Source: RGIG464 sp045599585
Lineage (GTDB): Bacteria > Myxococcota_A > Bradymonadia > UBA4248
Assembly: GCA_045599585.1 (NCBI GenBank)
Contig: JAZRWH010000024.1
Span: forward strand, 51,555 to 115,554
DNA length: 64,000 nucleotides
Direction: 5' to 3'
Shown here: in pieces, positions 24,944 through 34,376 of the stretch
Numbering within the stretch: position 1 is the stretch's first letter
How the letters are laid out: each line of letters starts with the position of its first letter
Notes under the pieces: generated by a model
Seen by the model: the letters and a program-made list of their open reading frames with translations, nothing else
Told to the model about the DNA's origin: nothing
The model's database searches: none
Position numbers and translations under genes: made by a program

Positions 24944-27823
24944 TTATTCGCTTTTAATCTGAACGAAGTCCATCGACATCCTACCTGATGCATCTACTGT
25001 CACGCTTAACTCGTCTATGATCCAACGATCAGAATCAAACATTTTTAATTTTCTTCCTATCATTCCATCGACAAGTTTTAACATTGCTGCATTATCTCGT
25101 AAGCTTTCTTTAAGCTCGCATATCGCGGATGTCCCCATAATTGCTGCATTCCAGATACCTTGTGAAAAATGCAGCATGGCCTCAATTCGACTCGGACCAA
25201 AAATTTTTAGAAGCGGCTGCGAAAATTGCATAAATTTTTCTTGCGCAGCACCATCAATGCGACTTCGGCCGCTCTTTGAAGAAACTCTGCCCGTCAAAAC
25301 ATCCTGCGGCTTGCTCCGAAATGAAGTTTCAGAGACGGCTTCCGCACTCACAGAAACATTACGCCCTGCCCCGTTGCGACCCGCTTCGTTCGGAGTACTC
25401 TTGCGACGTCCATAAGACGATGTTTCGTGCACGGGCGACAAATTTTGTTGCGACGCAAACCGTGGCTGCGGAACAACAATGTCCTCTTCGTCGTCGTTGT
25501 CATAAAAACTCTCTTCTGCTGGCCTATTCGGTTGACGTCTTGAGGGGGGCGATTCCTGGCAACCAGACGAATGAGACTCTGAATACGCTGAATCATCACG
25601 TAAAACGCCAGATCCGTAAAACTCGTCACTGCTAGGCTGCCATACATCCTCTGCGTCAGCATGATTTCGACCTGATCCCGGATAAGAATCAACAGCAGCA
25701 GTTCGTCCTGCTTCCTGGTTTGACATTTCCAAAGAACGCATAACCTCGTACGAGTGCGCCGACATCACCATATCGGAGGCACCAAACGACATAGAATTTT
25801 CTTGCATTTGTCGACTCTGAGGCGCCTGACGCATTCCGCTTTGCGATGCTGCACGATTTTGTCTTTCGACCTCCTGTCCTCGCTCAATGCGCGGGTTCTG
25901 CGAACTGATTTCGCTACTGACATTAGGATTGGGTCTCCGACCTGGCGTGACCGGCATCGGGCGATTTCGTGAAGCCATCGGGCTTGCTGGCGGCTGAGGC
26001 ATCGGACGGTTCGAATTAGAATCGTCGTAGCCAGGACGCATCCCTCTACCAGAAGCACCAACCGGAGCAGACATTGCCGGGGCATTTGCCATCATACTAT
26101 TGGCGACAGGACCTGCCTGCGAAACACCATTGGACGCCATATTTGCCCCGTGAGCCGGCGTCGTAGGCGCTTGCTGCATCATGCCGGTAGCATTCTGCAT
26201 CCCCACATTGGGTGATACTGGTACGCCACGTCCAGACATCGCTGCTGCATTGGTTGGCATAACGTTGGGCGCTACTCCAACACGATTCGACATAGGTACG
26301 CCATTTGCTGGCACGCCATTCGGAGCTACAACACCTCTCGGAGGAACAGTCGCACGCGAATAAGCTGGATTCGACGGCATAACTGTATTTCGCGCCGGCG
26401 GAACACTTTCATTTGCTGACACGCCCGCTACGCCCGAATGATATGCACTCGGTACAGGCGGAGGCGCACACGTCCCCGGTTGAACAGCATGCCCTGCACC
26501 AGGCTGCATCGGCTGCGCTGGACGCCTCATTGGCTGAGGTATCGCACCATTACGCGCTGGAGGAACTGCCGTATTGGCATTCATTCCAAGATTGCCTGCT
26601 GACAGTTGATTCATGTTCATCGACATGGAGCCTTCACCCATATTGCGCGGCTCAATGAACGACTGCTTGTTCGATGACGACGGCTGAAGATTTGCCAAAC
26701 CTGCCATATTGACAGACAACGATGGCGAGCCCGAATTACTCGCTCCAGGTGCCGCAATCGACAATCCTTGAACAGCATCTGCCGGTGGACGCAAACTACT
26801 CTCGTTTGCCTTGTTGAGATCCTCAATCTCTAGACACGCCATATCGCGCGAACGCTGAAGCTCTTGTTGCGTCGCAGCAAGCTGCAGTTTTAGCTGCTCT
26901 ATCTCGCTCAATGCGATAATGAGACTTTGACCCTGAGCGGCTTCATCTGCTTTGATATTCAGCTTTATGGCTAGCTCATCAAGTTCTGCAATCAGCGCAT
27001 TCGCATTTTCGGGACGACAATTCGCATCCTTCGCCAAAAGACGATTGATAATATAATTCGCCAATGGCACGGGCACGTTTGCTGGAAGCGGAGGTGGCGG
27101 TGACTGTACCTGCTTTAATATGGTCGCCAAAAATGTGGGTTCTTCAAAAGGTGGATGCCCAGAAAGCATTTCATAAAATACGATTCCTAAGGAATACAAA
27201 TCGCTTCGAGCATCAAGATCCTGACCGCGTGCTTGCTCCGGACTCATATATTCCGGTGTTCCCGGCGCCGTACCTGCTCGCGTCAGCTTTTCTTCCGCTT
27301 TGTCCATCGAATCACTGTGAAGTACTTTGGCTATACCAAAATCCAGCGTCTTCACACCACTCTTAAGCGTCAAAAAAATATTATCCGGCTTAAGATCTCG
27401 ATGTATGACGCCTTTTGCATGCGCTTCTGCCAAACTCTCCGCGACCTGACGAACAATCGGGTAAGACTCTTGCGGCGACATCGCACCCTCTTTGATGCGA
27501 TCTCCCAAACTCCTGCCTTCCAAAAGCTCCATCGCCATAAACGAACGATGATCTTCGGTTTCGCCAACGTCGTACACCTCGACAATATGCGGATGATGAA
27601 GCTGGGCAACAATGCGGGCTTCATTCACAAAACGTGTCACAACGGAATGATTTGCACAGCAAGTACTATTGAGAACCTTGAGGGCAACGCGGCGTCCCAG
27701 CTTATTCTGAAGCGCGATATACACGTGCGCCATTCCACCTGAGGCCAGGTGCTTCACGATCTCGTAGTTGTCGGCTATGATCATTCCAGATGGATAAAGC
27801 TCATTATCGGACTGATAATCCAT
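24944..27823 (-). CDS. Ser/Thr protein kinase with disordered tail
   Basis: The 959-aa protein starts with a Hanks-type kinase domain (residues about 20-280). It shows the glycine loop LASGGMAHVYIA, Lys49 in VALKV, HRDLKPDN at 141-148, DFG at 161-163 and PGTPEYMSPEQ. All catalytic residues are present. After a short helix there is a long low-complexity region rich in Pro, Met, Asn and Ala (about 330-720). A C-terminal region of about 100 residues (FSQPLLKIFGPSRIEAMLHFSQG...) looks folded but is not recognised. No TM helix is seen, so it is cytosolic. A PP2C gene in the same orientation lies 2.4 kb upstream, so they may oppose each other. Confidence 0.9.
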   Translation of the reverse strand: MDYQSDNELYPSGMIIADNYEIVKHLASGGMAHVYIALQNKLGRRVALKVLNSTCCANHSVVTRFVNEARIVAQLHHPHIVEVYDVGETEDHRSFMAMELLEGRSLGDRIKEGAMSPQESYPIVRQVAESLAEAHAKGVIHRDLKPDNIFLTLKSGVKTLDFGIAKVLHSDSMDKAEEKLTRAGTAPGTPEYMSPEQARGQDLDARSDLYSLGIVFYEMLSGHPPFEEPTFLATILKQVQSPPPPLPANVPVPLANYIINRLLAKDANCRPENANALIAELDELAIKLNIKADEAAQGQSLIIALSEIEQLKLQLAATQQELQRSRDMACLEIEDLNKANESSLRPPADAVQGLSIAAPGASNSGSPSLSVNMAGLANLQPSSSNKQSFIEPRNMGEGSMSMNMNQLSAGNLGMNANTAVPPARNGAIPQPMRRPAQPMQPGAGHAVQPGTCAPPPVPSAYHSGVAGVSANESVPPARNTVMPSNPAYSRATVPPRGVVAPNGVPANGVPMSNRVGVAPNVMPTNAAAMSGRGVPVSPNVGMQNATGMMQQAPTTPAHGANMASNGVSQAGPVANSMMANAPAMSAPVGASGRGMRPGYDDSNSNRPMPQPPASPMASRNRPMPVTPGRRPNPNVSSEISSQNPRIERGQEVERQNRAASQSGMRQAPQSRQMQENSMSFGASDMVMSAHSYEVMRSLEMSNQEAGRTAAVDSYPGSGRNHADAEDVWQPSSDEFYGSGVLRDDSAYSESHSSGCQESPPSRRQPNRPAEESFYDNDDEEDIVVPQPRFASQQNLSPVHETSSYGRRKSTPNEAGRNGAGRNVSVSAEAVSETSFRSKPQDVLTGRVSSKSGRSRIDGAAQEKFMQFSQPLLKIFGPSRIEAMLHFSQGIWNAAIMGTSAICELKESLRDNAAMLKLVDGMIGRKLKMFDSDRWIIDELSVTVDASGRMSMDFVQIKSE

Positions 27824-27948
27824 TGTAACGATTCCCTCTCTGCATAGGCATGCGAAAACATTTCTGTTTTCTCACTCCAGTTTTACAAACTTATTTTGCA
27901 CTACCATTACACAAAGCGCCGCGCAACTTTTTAGATTCTTGTGGCTCC

Positions 27949-27988
27949 AAAAAAAACAAAAAGCCCGATCTGGATTCAGATCGGGCTT
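27949..27988 (-). terminator. Terminator for the GYF/AgmX gene
   Basis: AAGCCCGATCTG and CAGATCGGGCTT form a 12-bp perfect stem around GATT. On the minus strand a T-rich run follows. Confidence 0.88.
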
Positions 27989-28030
27989 CCAACTGCTGCT
28001 CTGAGCGCTGATTTTCAAACTTTTTTAGGT

Positions 28031-28087
28031 GGGGGAAGTCTCCCCCTGAGCGGCTATTGCCTGCCGGCAATACGCCGCTACCCCCTC
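28031..28087 (+). repeat. Structured repeat element, family A, copy 5
   Basis: GGGGGAAGTCTCCCCC is followed by GAGCGGC-TATTGCC, a turn, GGCAATA-C-GCCGCT and ACCCCCTC. It is antisense to the flanking genes, so the element is inserted in either direction. Confidence 0.85.
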
Positions 28088-28119
28088 GAGCCTGCGGCGC
28101 GCAAACGGAGCGATTCAGA

Positions 28120-29745
28120 TTATTGAATCTGGAACGGATACGTAACCGGGGTGTCTTTGCTCGAAGCAGGGAACTTCAGACCATTGACAACTTTGACGAC
28201 GCAGGTTGCTGCGGGCGAACCGGCAAATTCCGGCGAAACGCATTTTGCTCCCGTAACTTTACCGTCAGCCTTAATCGTAAATGAAACCTTCATCTGGCCC
28301 TTGGTTGCAGACGTACGGCTGCAGGTACGGACGTTCGCAAAACTCGAACGAATGACGCTCTGAACCTGTTCTTTGGTAAGCGTAGCACCACCAGCTGCAG
28401 GAGCCGGTGCCGCTGCTGCGGCTTTCGTATCCGCGGGTTTCTTAGCAGCCGGCGCTGTTGTCTTCGCAGGTGTTGTCGTTTTCGGTGCTGCTGCGGCTTT
28501 CGTATCCGCGGGTTTCTTGGTTTCGGCTTTCTTGGCTGCCGCTGCTTCTTCTTCAGCTTTCTTGGCTGCTTCTGCTTCTGCTTCGGCTTTCTTGGCCGCC
28601 GCTGCGTCTTCTTCAGCTTTCTTGGCTGCCGCGGCTTCTTCTTCAGCTTTCTTGGCTGCCGCTGCTTCTTCTTCAGCTTTTTTGGCTGCTTCTGCCTCAG
28701 CTTTCTTGGCGCTTTCTTCTTTCGATTTCAAGGCCACTTCACTTTCTACACCCGTACCACCGGCATTCGCCTGCAATGCGGCCGCTTGCGTATCAAGTGC
28801 CTGCTGAGGACCATTATCCTTTTTATCGCCCGAAAACAGAACGACCAAAACAATAATGACACCTACGAGAAGAGCTGCAATCACACCAATGCCGATGTAA
28901 AGTCCCGTATTGTCTTTTTTGTTGCCAAACTCAATGTTTTGGCGATTCACCATACCTACACTGTTATCAAACGGATCTGCCTCAAAAGTCTTTCGCTTTT
29001 TGCTGCCTGCATTCGCGTCGGCCAGTGCTTTAACGTCAAGCATACCATCGCCGCCTCCCACCGACAAACCTGAACTCGCGGTTGAAGGTGCAGGGCCAAC
29101 TGCCTGAAGGCTCGAAAGACTGAATAGAACGGAGCTCTCACCACCCTGGGCGCCGATCATATCATTCGCATTGTTAAATCCCGAGCCTGCCTGCGGCGCA
29201 GGTGACTGCTGGGAACCCATGTCAAACGAAAAATCCTCTTCAGGGGCACCGCCATTCATACCCACGATCCCTGATTCTCCTGGGCCATAGGCACTGTTCA
29301 ATTCACTAATATCGATCGCAGCAGTCTCTTCACCGCTGCCACCAAAAGCAGATGCTGCCGTGAACGGGGCTGGAGCATTGCCAATGCGTGTCTCTTCCTC
29401 TTCACTTGCGTCCTCTGAATTCAATATCGAACGAAGATACTCTAGTTCTGGAACTGCGCCCAACGTCGCCCAGTCTGGCATGCCATTCGCCCATACGAGC
29501 GAATCCATCGTGACCTGGCCGTTCATGTATAACTCTTCGATGTTCTGTGAAGAGACGGGACCGTTCTGTTCGCCGCTCGCTGACAGATAGTGCCACATCG
29601 GCGTATCCGCTGATGGGTCTCTCATGCTCGCGTCATACATCAGCTCCGTTGAACACTTCGGACACCGCGTACGGCAGGCGCCATTGGCAACGTGCATATC
29701 AGGCAACCAGTGCTCCGCTCCGCAACCACTACATGTTACTTTCAT
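28120..29745 (-). CDS. Zinc-ribbon / GYF / TM / AgmX-PglI C-terminal protein
   Basis: The 541-aa protein has domains in this order. A zinc ribbon comes first, with CSGC near the start and CPKC at 28-31. A GYF_2-like domain follows (WHYLSASGEQNGPVS ... LVWANGMPDWA, about 50-105). There is a disordered Gly/Ser region and a TM helix near 285-307. A charged KKAEEEAAA repeat region spans about 345-420. The C-terminal domain (about 455-541, EQVQSVIRSSFANVRTC ... YPFQIQ) resembles the AgmX/PglI C-terminal TonB-like domain of Myxococcus motility proteins. The layout suggests a TonB-like span with the C-terminus outside the membrane. A motility role is only family inference. Confidence 0.82.
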   Translation of the reverse strand: MKVTCSGCGAEHWLPDMHVANGACRTRCPKCSTELMYDASMRDPSADTPMWHYLSASGEQNGPVSSQNIEELYMNGQVTMDSLVWANGMPDWATLGAVPELEYLRSILNSEDASEEEETRIGNAPAPFTAASAFGGSGEETAAIDISELNSAYGPGESGIVGMNGGAPEEDFSFDMGSQQSPAPQAGSGFNNANDMIGAQGGESSVLFSLSSLQAVGPAPSTASSGLSVGGGDGMLDVKALADANAGSKKRKTFEADPFDNSVGMVNRQNIEFGNKKDNTGLYIGIGVIAALLVGVIIVLVVLFSGDKKDNGPQQALDTQAAALQANAGGTGVESEVALKSKEESAKKAEAEAAKKAEEEAAAAKKAEEEAAAAKKAEEDAAAAKKAEAEAEAAKKAEEEAAAAKKAETKKPADTKAAAAPKTTTPAKTTAPAAKKPADTKAAAAAPAPAAGGATLTKEQVQSVIRSSFANVRTCSRTSATKGQMKVSFTIKADGKVTGAKCVSPEFAGSPAATCVVKVVNGLKFPASSKDTPVTYPFQIQ

Positions 29746-29776
29746 TTCTTCACTCCCTTATCGTCTGCCGCACCCT

Positions 29777-30031
29777 CTACGGGCGCATGGATGTCTCTAA
29801 TGTATCTTCTTGAACGCCGTCCATAAAACTGCGCTCCAGCTTCAGAGCACCTTCAAACTCGGCCTCACTGCGTGCACGTTCAAACATGCCTTGCGGATCT
29901 CTAAACGCGCCATCAATTAGCATGTCATCGAAGTTATACAGCTTCTCTTCTACTTCTCCATCCGCATACACCGTACTCGGAAGAATCGCTAATAGCAGAA
30001 TTGTAATAAATCTAATTAACTTCAATGCCAT
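29777..30031 (-). CDS. Small secreted protein
   Basis: The 84-aa product starts with a clear signal peptide, MALKLIRFITILLLAILPSTVYA, and leaves about 60 residues of acidic mature protein (DGEVEEKLYNFDDMLIDG...). I choose the ATG at 30031 because the signal peptide is clean from there; an ATG at 30067 adds twelve residues of acidic N-terminus. It ends 31 bp before the GYF/AgmX gene, so the two are likely co-transcribed. No family is recognised. Confidence 0.65.
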   Translation of the reverse strand: MALKLIRFITILLLAILPSTVYADGEVEEKLYNFDDMLIDGAFRDPQGMFERARSEAEFEGALKLERSFMDGVQEDTLETSMRP

Positions 30032-30185
30032 TACCTCTTCAGTGCGTGGGGGCACACACAAAAACATGCTTCCTATAACAACATTAGCCTAACCGGTCAA
30101 GAATTCCCCCTATCTCTGTTCAACATGCCGCGCTTTTCTCGCTACAAACTGAACCGCGTTTCACAATATCCGCAAACAAGGCCGA

Positions 30186-30246
30186 CCGTATTCGCACCGC
30201 GAATAGGGCGGCGGCGAAGCCGTATTGCCCCCTTCGGGCAATAGGC
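30186..30246 (-). repeat. Two TAT/ATA hairpins (bulged-G on the plus strand)
   Basis: Hairpin one (30186-30207) is CC-G-TATTCGC, a turn, then GCGAATA-GG. Hairpin two (30219-30246) is GCC-G-TATTGCCC, a turn, then GGGCAATA-GGC. Both show the TAT/ATA step beside an unpaired base that recurs through the window. The second lies against the stop codon of the PP2C gene and may help end its transcript. Confidence 0.65.
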
Positions 30247-30251
30247 GAAGC

Positions 30252-31163
30252 CTACATCATCACTAACACAACCGTGATGTTGTCGTGACCGCCGTTAGCT
30301 TTCGCCGTGTCCACCAATGCCTGGGCCGCTTCCTGCATGGCTTCCCCGTGTTGACCCACAATTTCAACAATTTGCTGCTCTTCGACCTCGTTCGTCAAAC
30401 CGTCGCTGCACAACAAATAAATATCCCCCTTCTGAGGCGCATCATAAAACGTCTCGCTCTCAGAATCTCCGTCCGTACCCATTACGCGCGTAATAATATT
30501 CTTGTACGGAAAACGCGCTATCTCCTCCGGTGTGCGGAGCTGACCCTCATCAATGAGCTGCTGAACCAGCGAATGATCATGCGAAATCTGCGTGATCTTT
30601 CCGTCACGAATGCGATAACAACGCGAATCGCCCAGATTGACAACCCATACGCCCGCAGGGGTCGTTAAAACTGAAACAGCCGTCGTCCCCATGCCGCGCT
30701 CTGCGCGATTCATGCGCGAGCGCTTCAAAATGGCCTCGTGCGCTACGCGATACGCCGTCTCAAGCCACGCTACTGCCAACTGAGGCATCGCTTTGCGAAA
30801 TATATTATGAAGCGGCGACGACATGTATTTGCCAATATATTCGACGGCCATCGCACTCGCAACTTCACCTGCTGCGTGACCGCCCATGCCGTCTGCTACC
30901 AAATACACCCCGGCATCGCGAAATACCCCGTACGAATCTTCATTGTGATCTCGAACTGGACCCGTCTCACTCGCAGCACCTACAAAGCGCGCTTCCGTCG
31001 GCATCGTCGCCTCCGCGCGCGACACTTCATCGTTCGCAGGGGCTTTGTCCGAGCCTTCTCCAGGTTCTACCGTCGGCTTCGGTGTCTGCGCAAAACATAC
31101 CGCTGCGGCCGCACCAAGAATCACTGCACTTACGATTATTCCCAACAATATTTTCTTTCGCAT
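30252..31163 (-). CDS. PP2C-type protein phosphatase with a signal peptide
   Basis: The 303-aa product is a PPM/PP2C Ser/Thr phosphatase. RDHNEDSYG, VADGMGGHAAGE, VVNLGDSRCY, LLCSDGLTN and GGHDNITVV give all the metal-binding Asp residues, so it should be active with Mn or Mg. It opens with a hydrophobic stretch of about 20 residues and a VCFAQ junction, which looks like a signal peptide or anchor. A Pro/Glu-rich linker follows. Bacterial PP2Cs usually lack this, so the catalytic domain may face the periplasm. It is divergent from the YrdC-like gene by 94 bp. Confidence 0.9.
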   Translation of the reverse strand: MRKKILLGIIVSAVILGAAAAVCFAQTPKPTVEPGEGSDKAPANDEVSRAEATMPTEARFVGAASETGPVRDHNEDSYGVFRDAGVYLVADGMGGHAAGEVASAMAVEYIGKYMSSPLHNIFRKAMPQLAVAWLETAYRVAHEAILKRSRMNRAERGMGTTAVSVLTTPAGVWVVNLGDSRCYRIRDGKITQISHDHSLVQQLIDEGQLRTPEEIARFPYKNIITRVMGTDGDSESETFYDAPQKGDIYLLCSDGLTNEVEEQQIVEIVGQHGEAMQEAAQALVDTAKANGGHDNITVVLVMM

Positions 31164-31257
31164 CGCTCAACCTTTACCTATTTCTTTGCGATATCGACAC
31201 AATTGATTATAAATCAATCTCGTGGCCTCAAGGCCTAATCTACCATAAGGAGACATT

Positions 31258-31920
31258 ATGCGCACAATTGATTTACAGGATATGGTGCGAGGCTCTGAAT
31301 TTGTCAACGTCCGAAGCTGCCTCGAAGCCGGCGGACTCATTTGCCTCCCATGCCGCTCAAGCTATCGAATTCTCGCCGATCTCACAAATCCAAAAGCCGT
31401 CAATGCACTGCTTCTGTCAAAACACCGCACCGCAAAAGCACCTTCGCTCGTCTTTATCCCAGACCACACCATGCTCAAACAGGTCGCCTCTCACATTCCG
31501 CCTCAGGCAAAGCTCCTCGCAAAAACCCTCTGGCCAGGTGAATTGACGATCCGTCTTGACCCGAACGAAGATACCCTGCCCGCAAAAATTGTAAAACCCA
31601 TCACCAAAGTCGGCGGAAAAATCGGCGTTCGCATCCCCAGCGAATCATGGATTGTCAAGCTCCTCAAAGAACTCAACCGTCCACTCCTCGTTTCGAGCGC
31701 TAACCGCGAACGAAAACACGGCGCCTCTTCTCCTGCGCTCATTCAGCGCAATTTCGCAAACCACGTCGACATCTTCGTGCAGGCCGGCGACATTCCCGAA
31801 TCCCTCCCCTCCACAGTCATCGAGTTCATCGACGGACAACTCAACATCAAACGTGAAGGGGCCGTTACCGAAGAACGCATTCAAGCACTTCTCGCTGCGA
31901 TGCCCGAAAACTACGAATAG
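31258..31920 (+). CDS. YrdC/Sua5-YciO-like protein (divergent)
   Basis: The 220-aa product has the YrdC fold pattern: GGLICLP near residue 25, SKHR near 60, TLWPGELTIRL, IGVRIPSE and LLVSSAN. TsaC/Sua5 proteins make threonylcarbamoyl-AMP for the t6A modification of tRNA. Here the usual PT(D/E)xxYGLG motif is replaced by PCRSSYRILAD, so it may be a YciO-like paralogue with another substrate. It is 220 aa, close to stand-alone YrdC. A terminator follows 23 bp after the stop. Confidence 0.75.
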   Translation: MRTIDLQDMVRGSEFVNVRSCLEAGGLICLPCRSSYRILADLTNPKAVNALLLSKHRTAKAPSLVFIPDHTMLKQVASHIPPQAKLLAKTLWPGELTIRLDPNEDTLPAKIVKPITKVGGKIGVRIPSESWIVKLLKELNRPLLVSSANRERKHGASSPALIQRNFANHVDIFVQAGDIPESLPSTVIEFIDGQLNIKREGAVTEERIQALLAAMPENYE

Positions 31921-31943
31921 TTTACACGCTGCGTAATACACAA

Positions 31944-31972
31944 AGGCCGCCTCTTTTAGGCGGTCTTTTTTC
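31944..31972 (+). terminator. Terminator for the YrdC-like gene
   Basis: GGCCGCC pairs with GGCGGTC (one G-T) and is followed by TTTTTT. Confidence 0.85.
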
Positions 31973-32029
31973 TTTTGGGCCGTCTTCGAGCCCCCATCCT
32001 TACGGCTGCGGACTCAATACGCCGGCCTC

Positions 32030-32070
32030 GCGCGCCTTTTCGCGAGCAAGCTCGCTTCAATACGACGCGC
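32030..32070 (-). repeat. Hairpin with GTATTGA/GAAAA internal loop, copy 1
   Basis: On the minus strand, GCGCGTC-GTATTGAA-GCGAGC leads through a short turn to CTCGC-GAAAA-GGCGCGC. The outer stem has one mismatch. The internal-loop sequences match the other copies at 43.3, 51.4, 53.4 and 55.4 kb. Confidence 0.75.
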
Positions 32071-32125
32071 TTTCTAGGCTGCCGACAACGCAACAACGCC
32101 TGTTAGGCTTCACATTTATTTACCG

Positions 32126-32160
32126 AAAAAATCAAAAAAAGGGCAGGTTGAAACCTGCCC
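32126..32160 (-). terminator. Terminator for the DUF4215-type lipoprotein gene
   Basis: GGGCAGGTT and AACCTGCCC form a 9-bp perfect stem. On the minus strand a T-rich tract follows. Confidence 0.88.
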
Positions 32161-32187
32161 TCTCATAGTTAATCGTACTTTGTAAGA

Positions 32188-34257
32188 TTAGTTATTCTTA
32201 GAAATGACGATGTTATCAAAACGGTTAAGGTTGTTGCCACCATAAGGTACGAGCTTGATCATAAGGTTGTTCACATTTTTGGCGTCGTTACCGAGCGTCA
32301 TGTCGTATGAGAAGAATTTCTTAAGCGTATTATCGCCCATTTGAAGCTCAATCTCACCATACTCAACGTAGTTACTGCCCTCATCCGTCGAATAGAGAAC
32401 GACAATATTCGTGGCCGAATTATTCGTTGTGTTGGTATTATCAGCATTGCGCCAAACGTCTATCTCAAGTTTGATACTGCCGTTGCTATTGCGCGTATCA
32501 AGATTCTTGATCTGGAGGTAAGCACCACTCTTAAGCGCATCCGCTTTAGCCGCTTTCCAGTTTTTAACATTCAGATTGATATCAGTGCCGCCCGCAAAGC
32601 AATTGTTGCTATTACACATAATGCCTGACGGCACAAGCACACCAGAGCCTTCATCAGCAGCGTACGTGGAAACCGTGCTACTCGTAAACTTCGTTTGACC
32701 ATCGTCAAACTTGCCCCGGCTGAACGTAAATTTGGCAACGACAGAATCTGCCGCTGTGCTCGATACTGTTGCTACACCCACATCGTAAGCCGTCGGGAAC
32801 GTTGTATTGTCATCAGCATCAAAAAGGACTGGCGAGAGCTTACCATTGTCGACAGATGGATCATTGCCGGTCGTGTTGCGGCGGCAATAGAGCGCATCGG
32901 CATCGCCATCCGTTTTAATCTCAAACGTATAATAGAACTTCGTTTTGCCGTCAGCGTCTTTAAGCGACATGAGCGCATCGGAGGTCAACGTCGCCGTAAA
33001 GCTGTGCTCTGCAATATTCTGCGTAGCGGAAACACCCTTCCAAAGAGTGCTCATCGTGTTCAATTCAGCACCAAAAACAAGTTCAGCGCTCATGGCAGAT
33101 TCTGTAATGTCATCGCCTACGCCATAGTGAGCTTCAACAAGTGCGCTCTTCTTGACATCGTCAAAAGACAATTCTACCGGGGCCATCAACTGGCACCAAT
33201 AAAATCCTGTTTGACCGCTGCCCTGGCAGCTGCTTGTATCGACTTTGCATGCCTTGCACGTTGCTTTACCAGACTTCGAACCAGGAACAACTTCAGAACA
33301 TGCGCGTTCTGTTTCGACGTTGCCATTACCGTCTGTCCAGTCACACTCTTCATCACCTTCCTGGAGACCGTTACCGCAGGCTGGTTCGGAAGCTTTAACA
33401 CAAGAAGAAACATCGACCTCACATGTACTGGAGCAAGTCACGTTACCCGAAACATAAAGTGAACTGTCGTACGAAGCACACGAAATCGCTGCTGCCGCAG
33501 GATCACACGCTTCGCCAACCTCTACGATTCCGTTGCCGCAAACGGGATCGCTGCTCGTTTCGATCTGGCACGTGCTTGAGCAACCGTCTCCATCTACGGT
33601 GTTGCCATCGTCGCATGTTTCACCCGCTTCTACAACAGTGTTACCGCAAACGGGATCGCTGCTCGTTTCGACCTGGCACGTGCTTGAGCAACCATCTCCA
33701 TCTACGGTGTTGCCATCGTCGCATGTTTCACCCGCTTCTACAATAGTGTTACCGCATACGGGATCACTGCTCGTTTCGATCTGGCACGTGCTTGAGCAAC
33801 CGTCTCCATCTACGGTGTTACCATCGTCGCAGGTTTCGCCAGCTTCGACAACTTTATTGCCGCAAACAGGTTTCACGACTTCAGTCTGGCACGTGCTAGA
33901 GCAACCGTCGCCATCCACCGTGTTGCCGTCGTCGCAGGTTTCGTCATTTTCGATAATCTTGTTGCCGCAAACAGGTTGCGTGACTTCGATCGTGCATGTG
34001 GGAGAACAGCCGTCACCCGCTATTTTATTACCATCGTCACAACCTTCGCCGGGCTCAACCTTGCCGTTACCACAGACAGCCGCAACTTTTTCAATGCGGC
34101 AAATACTCGAACAGCCGTCGCCGCTGTACTGATTACCATCATCACACTCTTCGCCGGCATCAATCACACCATTGCCGCAATCATTGTCATCGCTGTCTGA
34201 ACCACAGCCAGAAACAGCAAATGCTGCAGCCAACAAAATCCAAAGTGACTTTTTCAT
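32188..34257 (-). CDS. Myxobacterial Cys-rich repeat (DUF4215-like) lipoprotein
   Basis: The 689-aa product begins with a lipoprotein signal ending VSGC. Seven or so repeats of about 35-40 residues follow. Each carries CGN, a G(E/D)(E/T)CDDGN-type segment and GDGCSSTC, the DUF4215 / Myxococcus Cys-rich repeat. These are probably disulfide-bonded. The C-terminal 350 residues are non-repetitive, with Asp/Asn/Thr-rich strands and no TM. ATG 34257 is supported by GGAGGA upstream; the ORF extension has no ribosome site. It should be a surface lipoprotein, perhaps adhesive. The repeats are near-identical, which suggests recent expansion. Confidence 0.88.
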   Translation of the reverse strand: MKKSLWILLAAAFAVSGCGSDSDDNDCGNGVIDAGEECDDGNQYSGDGCSSICRIEKVAAVCGNGKVEPGEGCDDGNKIAGDGCSPTCTIEVTQPVCGNKIIENDETCDDGNTVDGDGCSSTCQTEVVKPVCGNKVVEAGETCDDGNTVDGDGCSSTCQIETSSDPVCGNTIVEAGETCDDGNTVDGDGCSSTCQVETSSDPVCGNTVVEAGETCDDGNTVDGDGCSSTCQIETSSDPVCGNGIVEVGEACDPAAAAISCASYDSSLYVSGNVTCSSTCEVDVSSCVKASEPACGNGLQEGDEECDWTDGNGNVETERACSEVVPGSKSGKATCKACKVDTSSCQGSGQTGFYWCQLMAPVELSFDDVKKSALVEAHYGVGDDITESAMSAELVFGAELNTMSTLWKGVSATQNIAEHSFTATLTSDALMSLKDADGKTKFYYTFEIKTDGDADALYCRRNTTGNDPSVDNGKLSPVLFDADDNTTFPTAYDVGVATVSSTAADSVVAKFTFSRGKFDDGQTKFTSSTVSTYAADEGSGVLVPSGIMCNSNNCFAGGTDINLNVKNWKAAKADALKSGAYLQIKNLDTRNSNGSIKLEIDVWRNADNTNTTNNSATNIVVLYSTDEGSNYVEYGEIELQMGDNTLKKFFSYDMTLGNDAKNVNNLMIKLVPYGGNNLNRFDNIVISKNN

Positions 34258-34376
34258 TAAATCCTCCACATAAAAAAGCGCTATCACGCCAGTGACTGTT
34301 CTATTCTAATTAAAGAAACGCCGTAGGTCAAACTATGTAAAACAATCTCTGCTTAAAATCACTATTGGACAAACGA

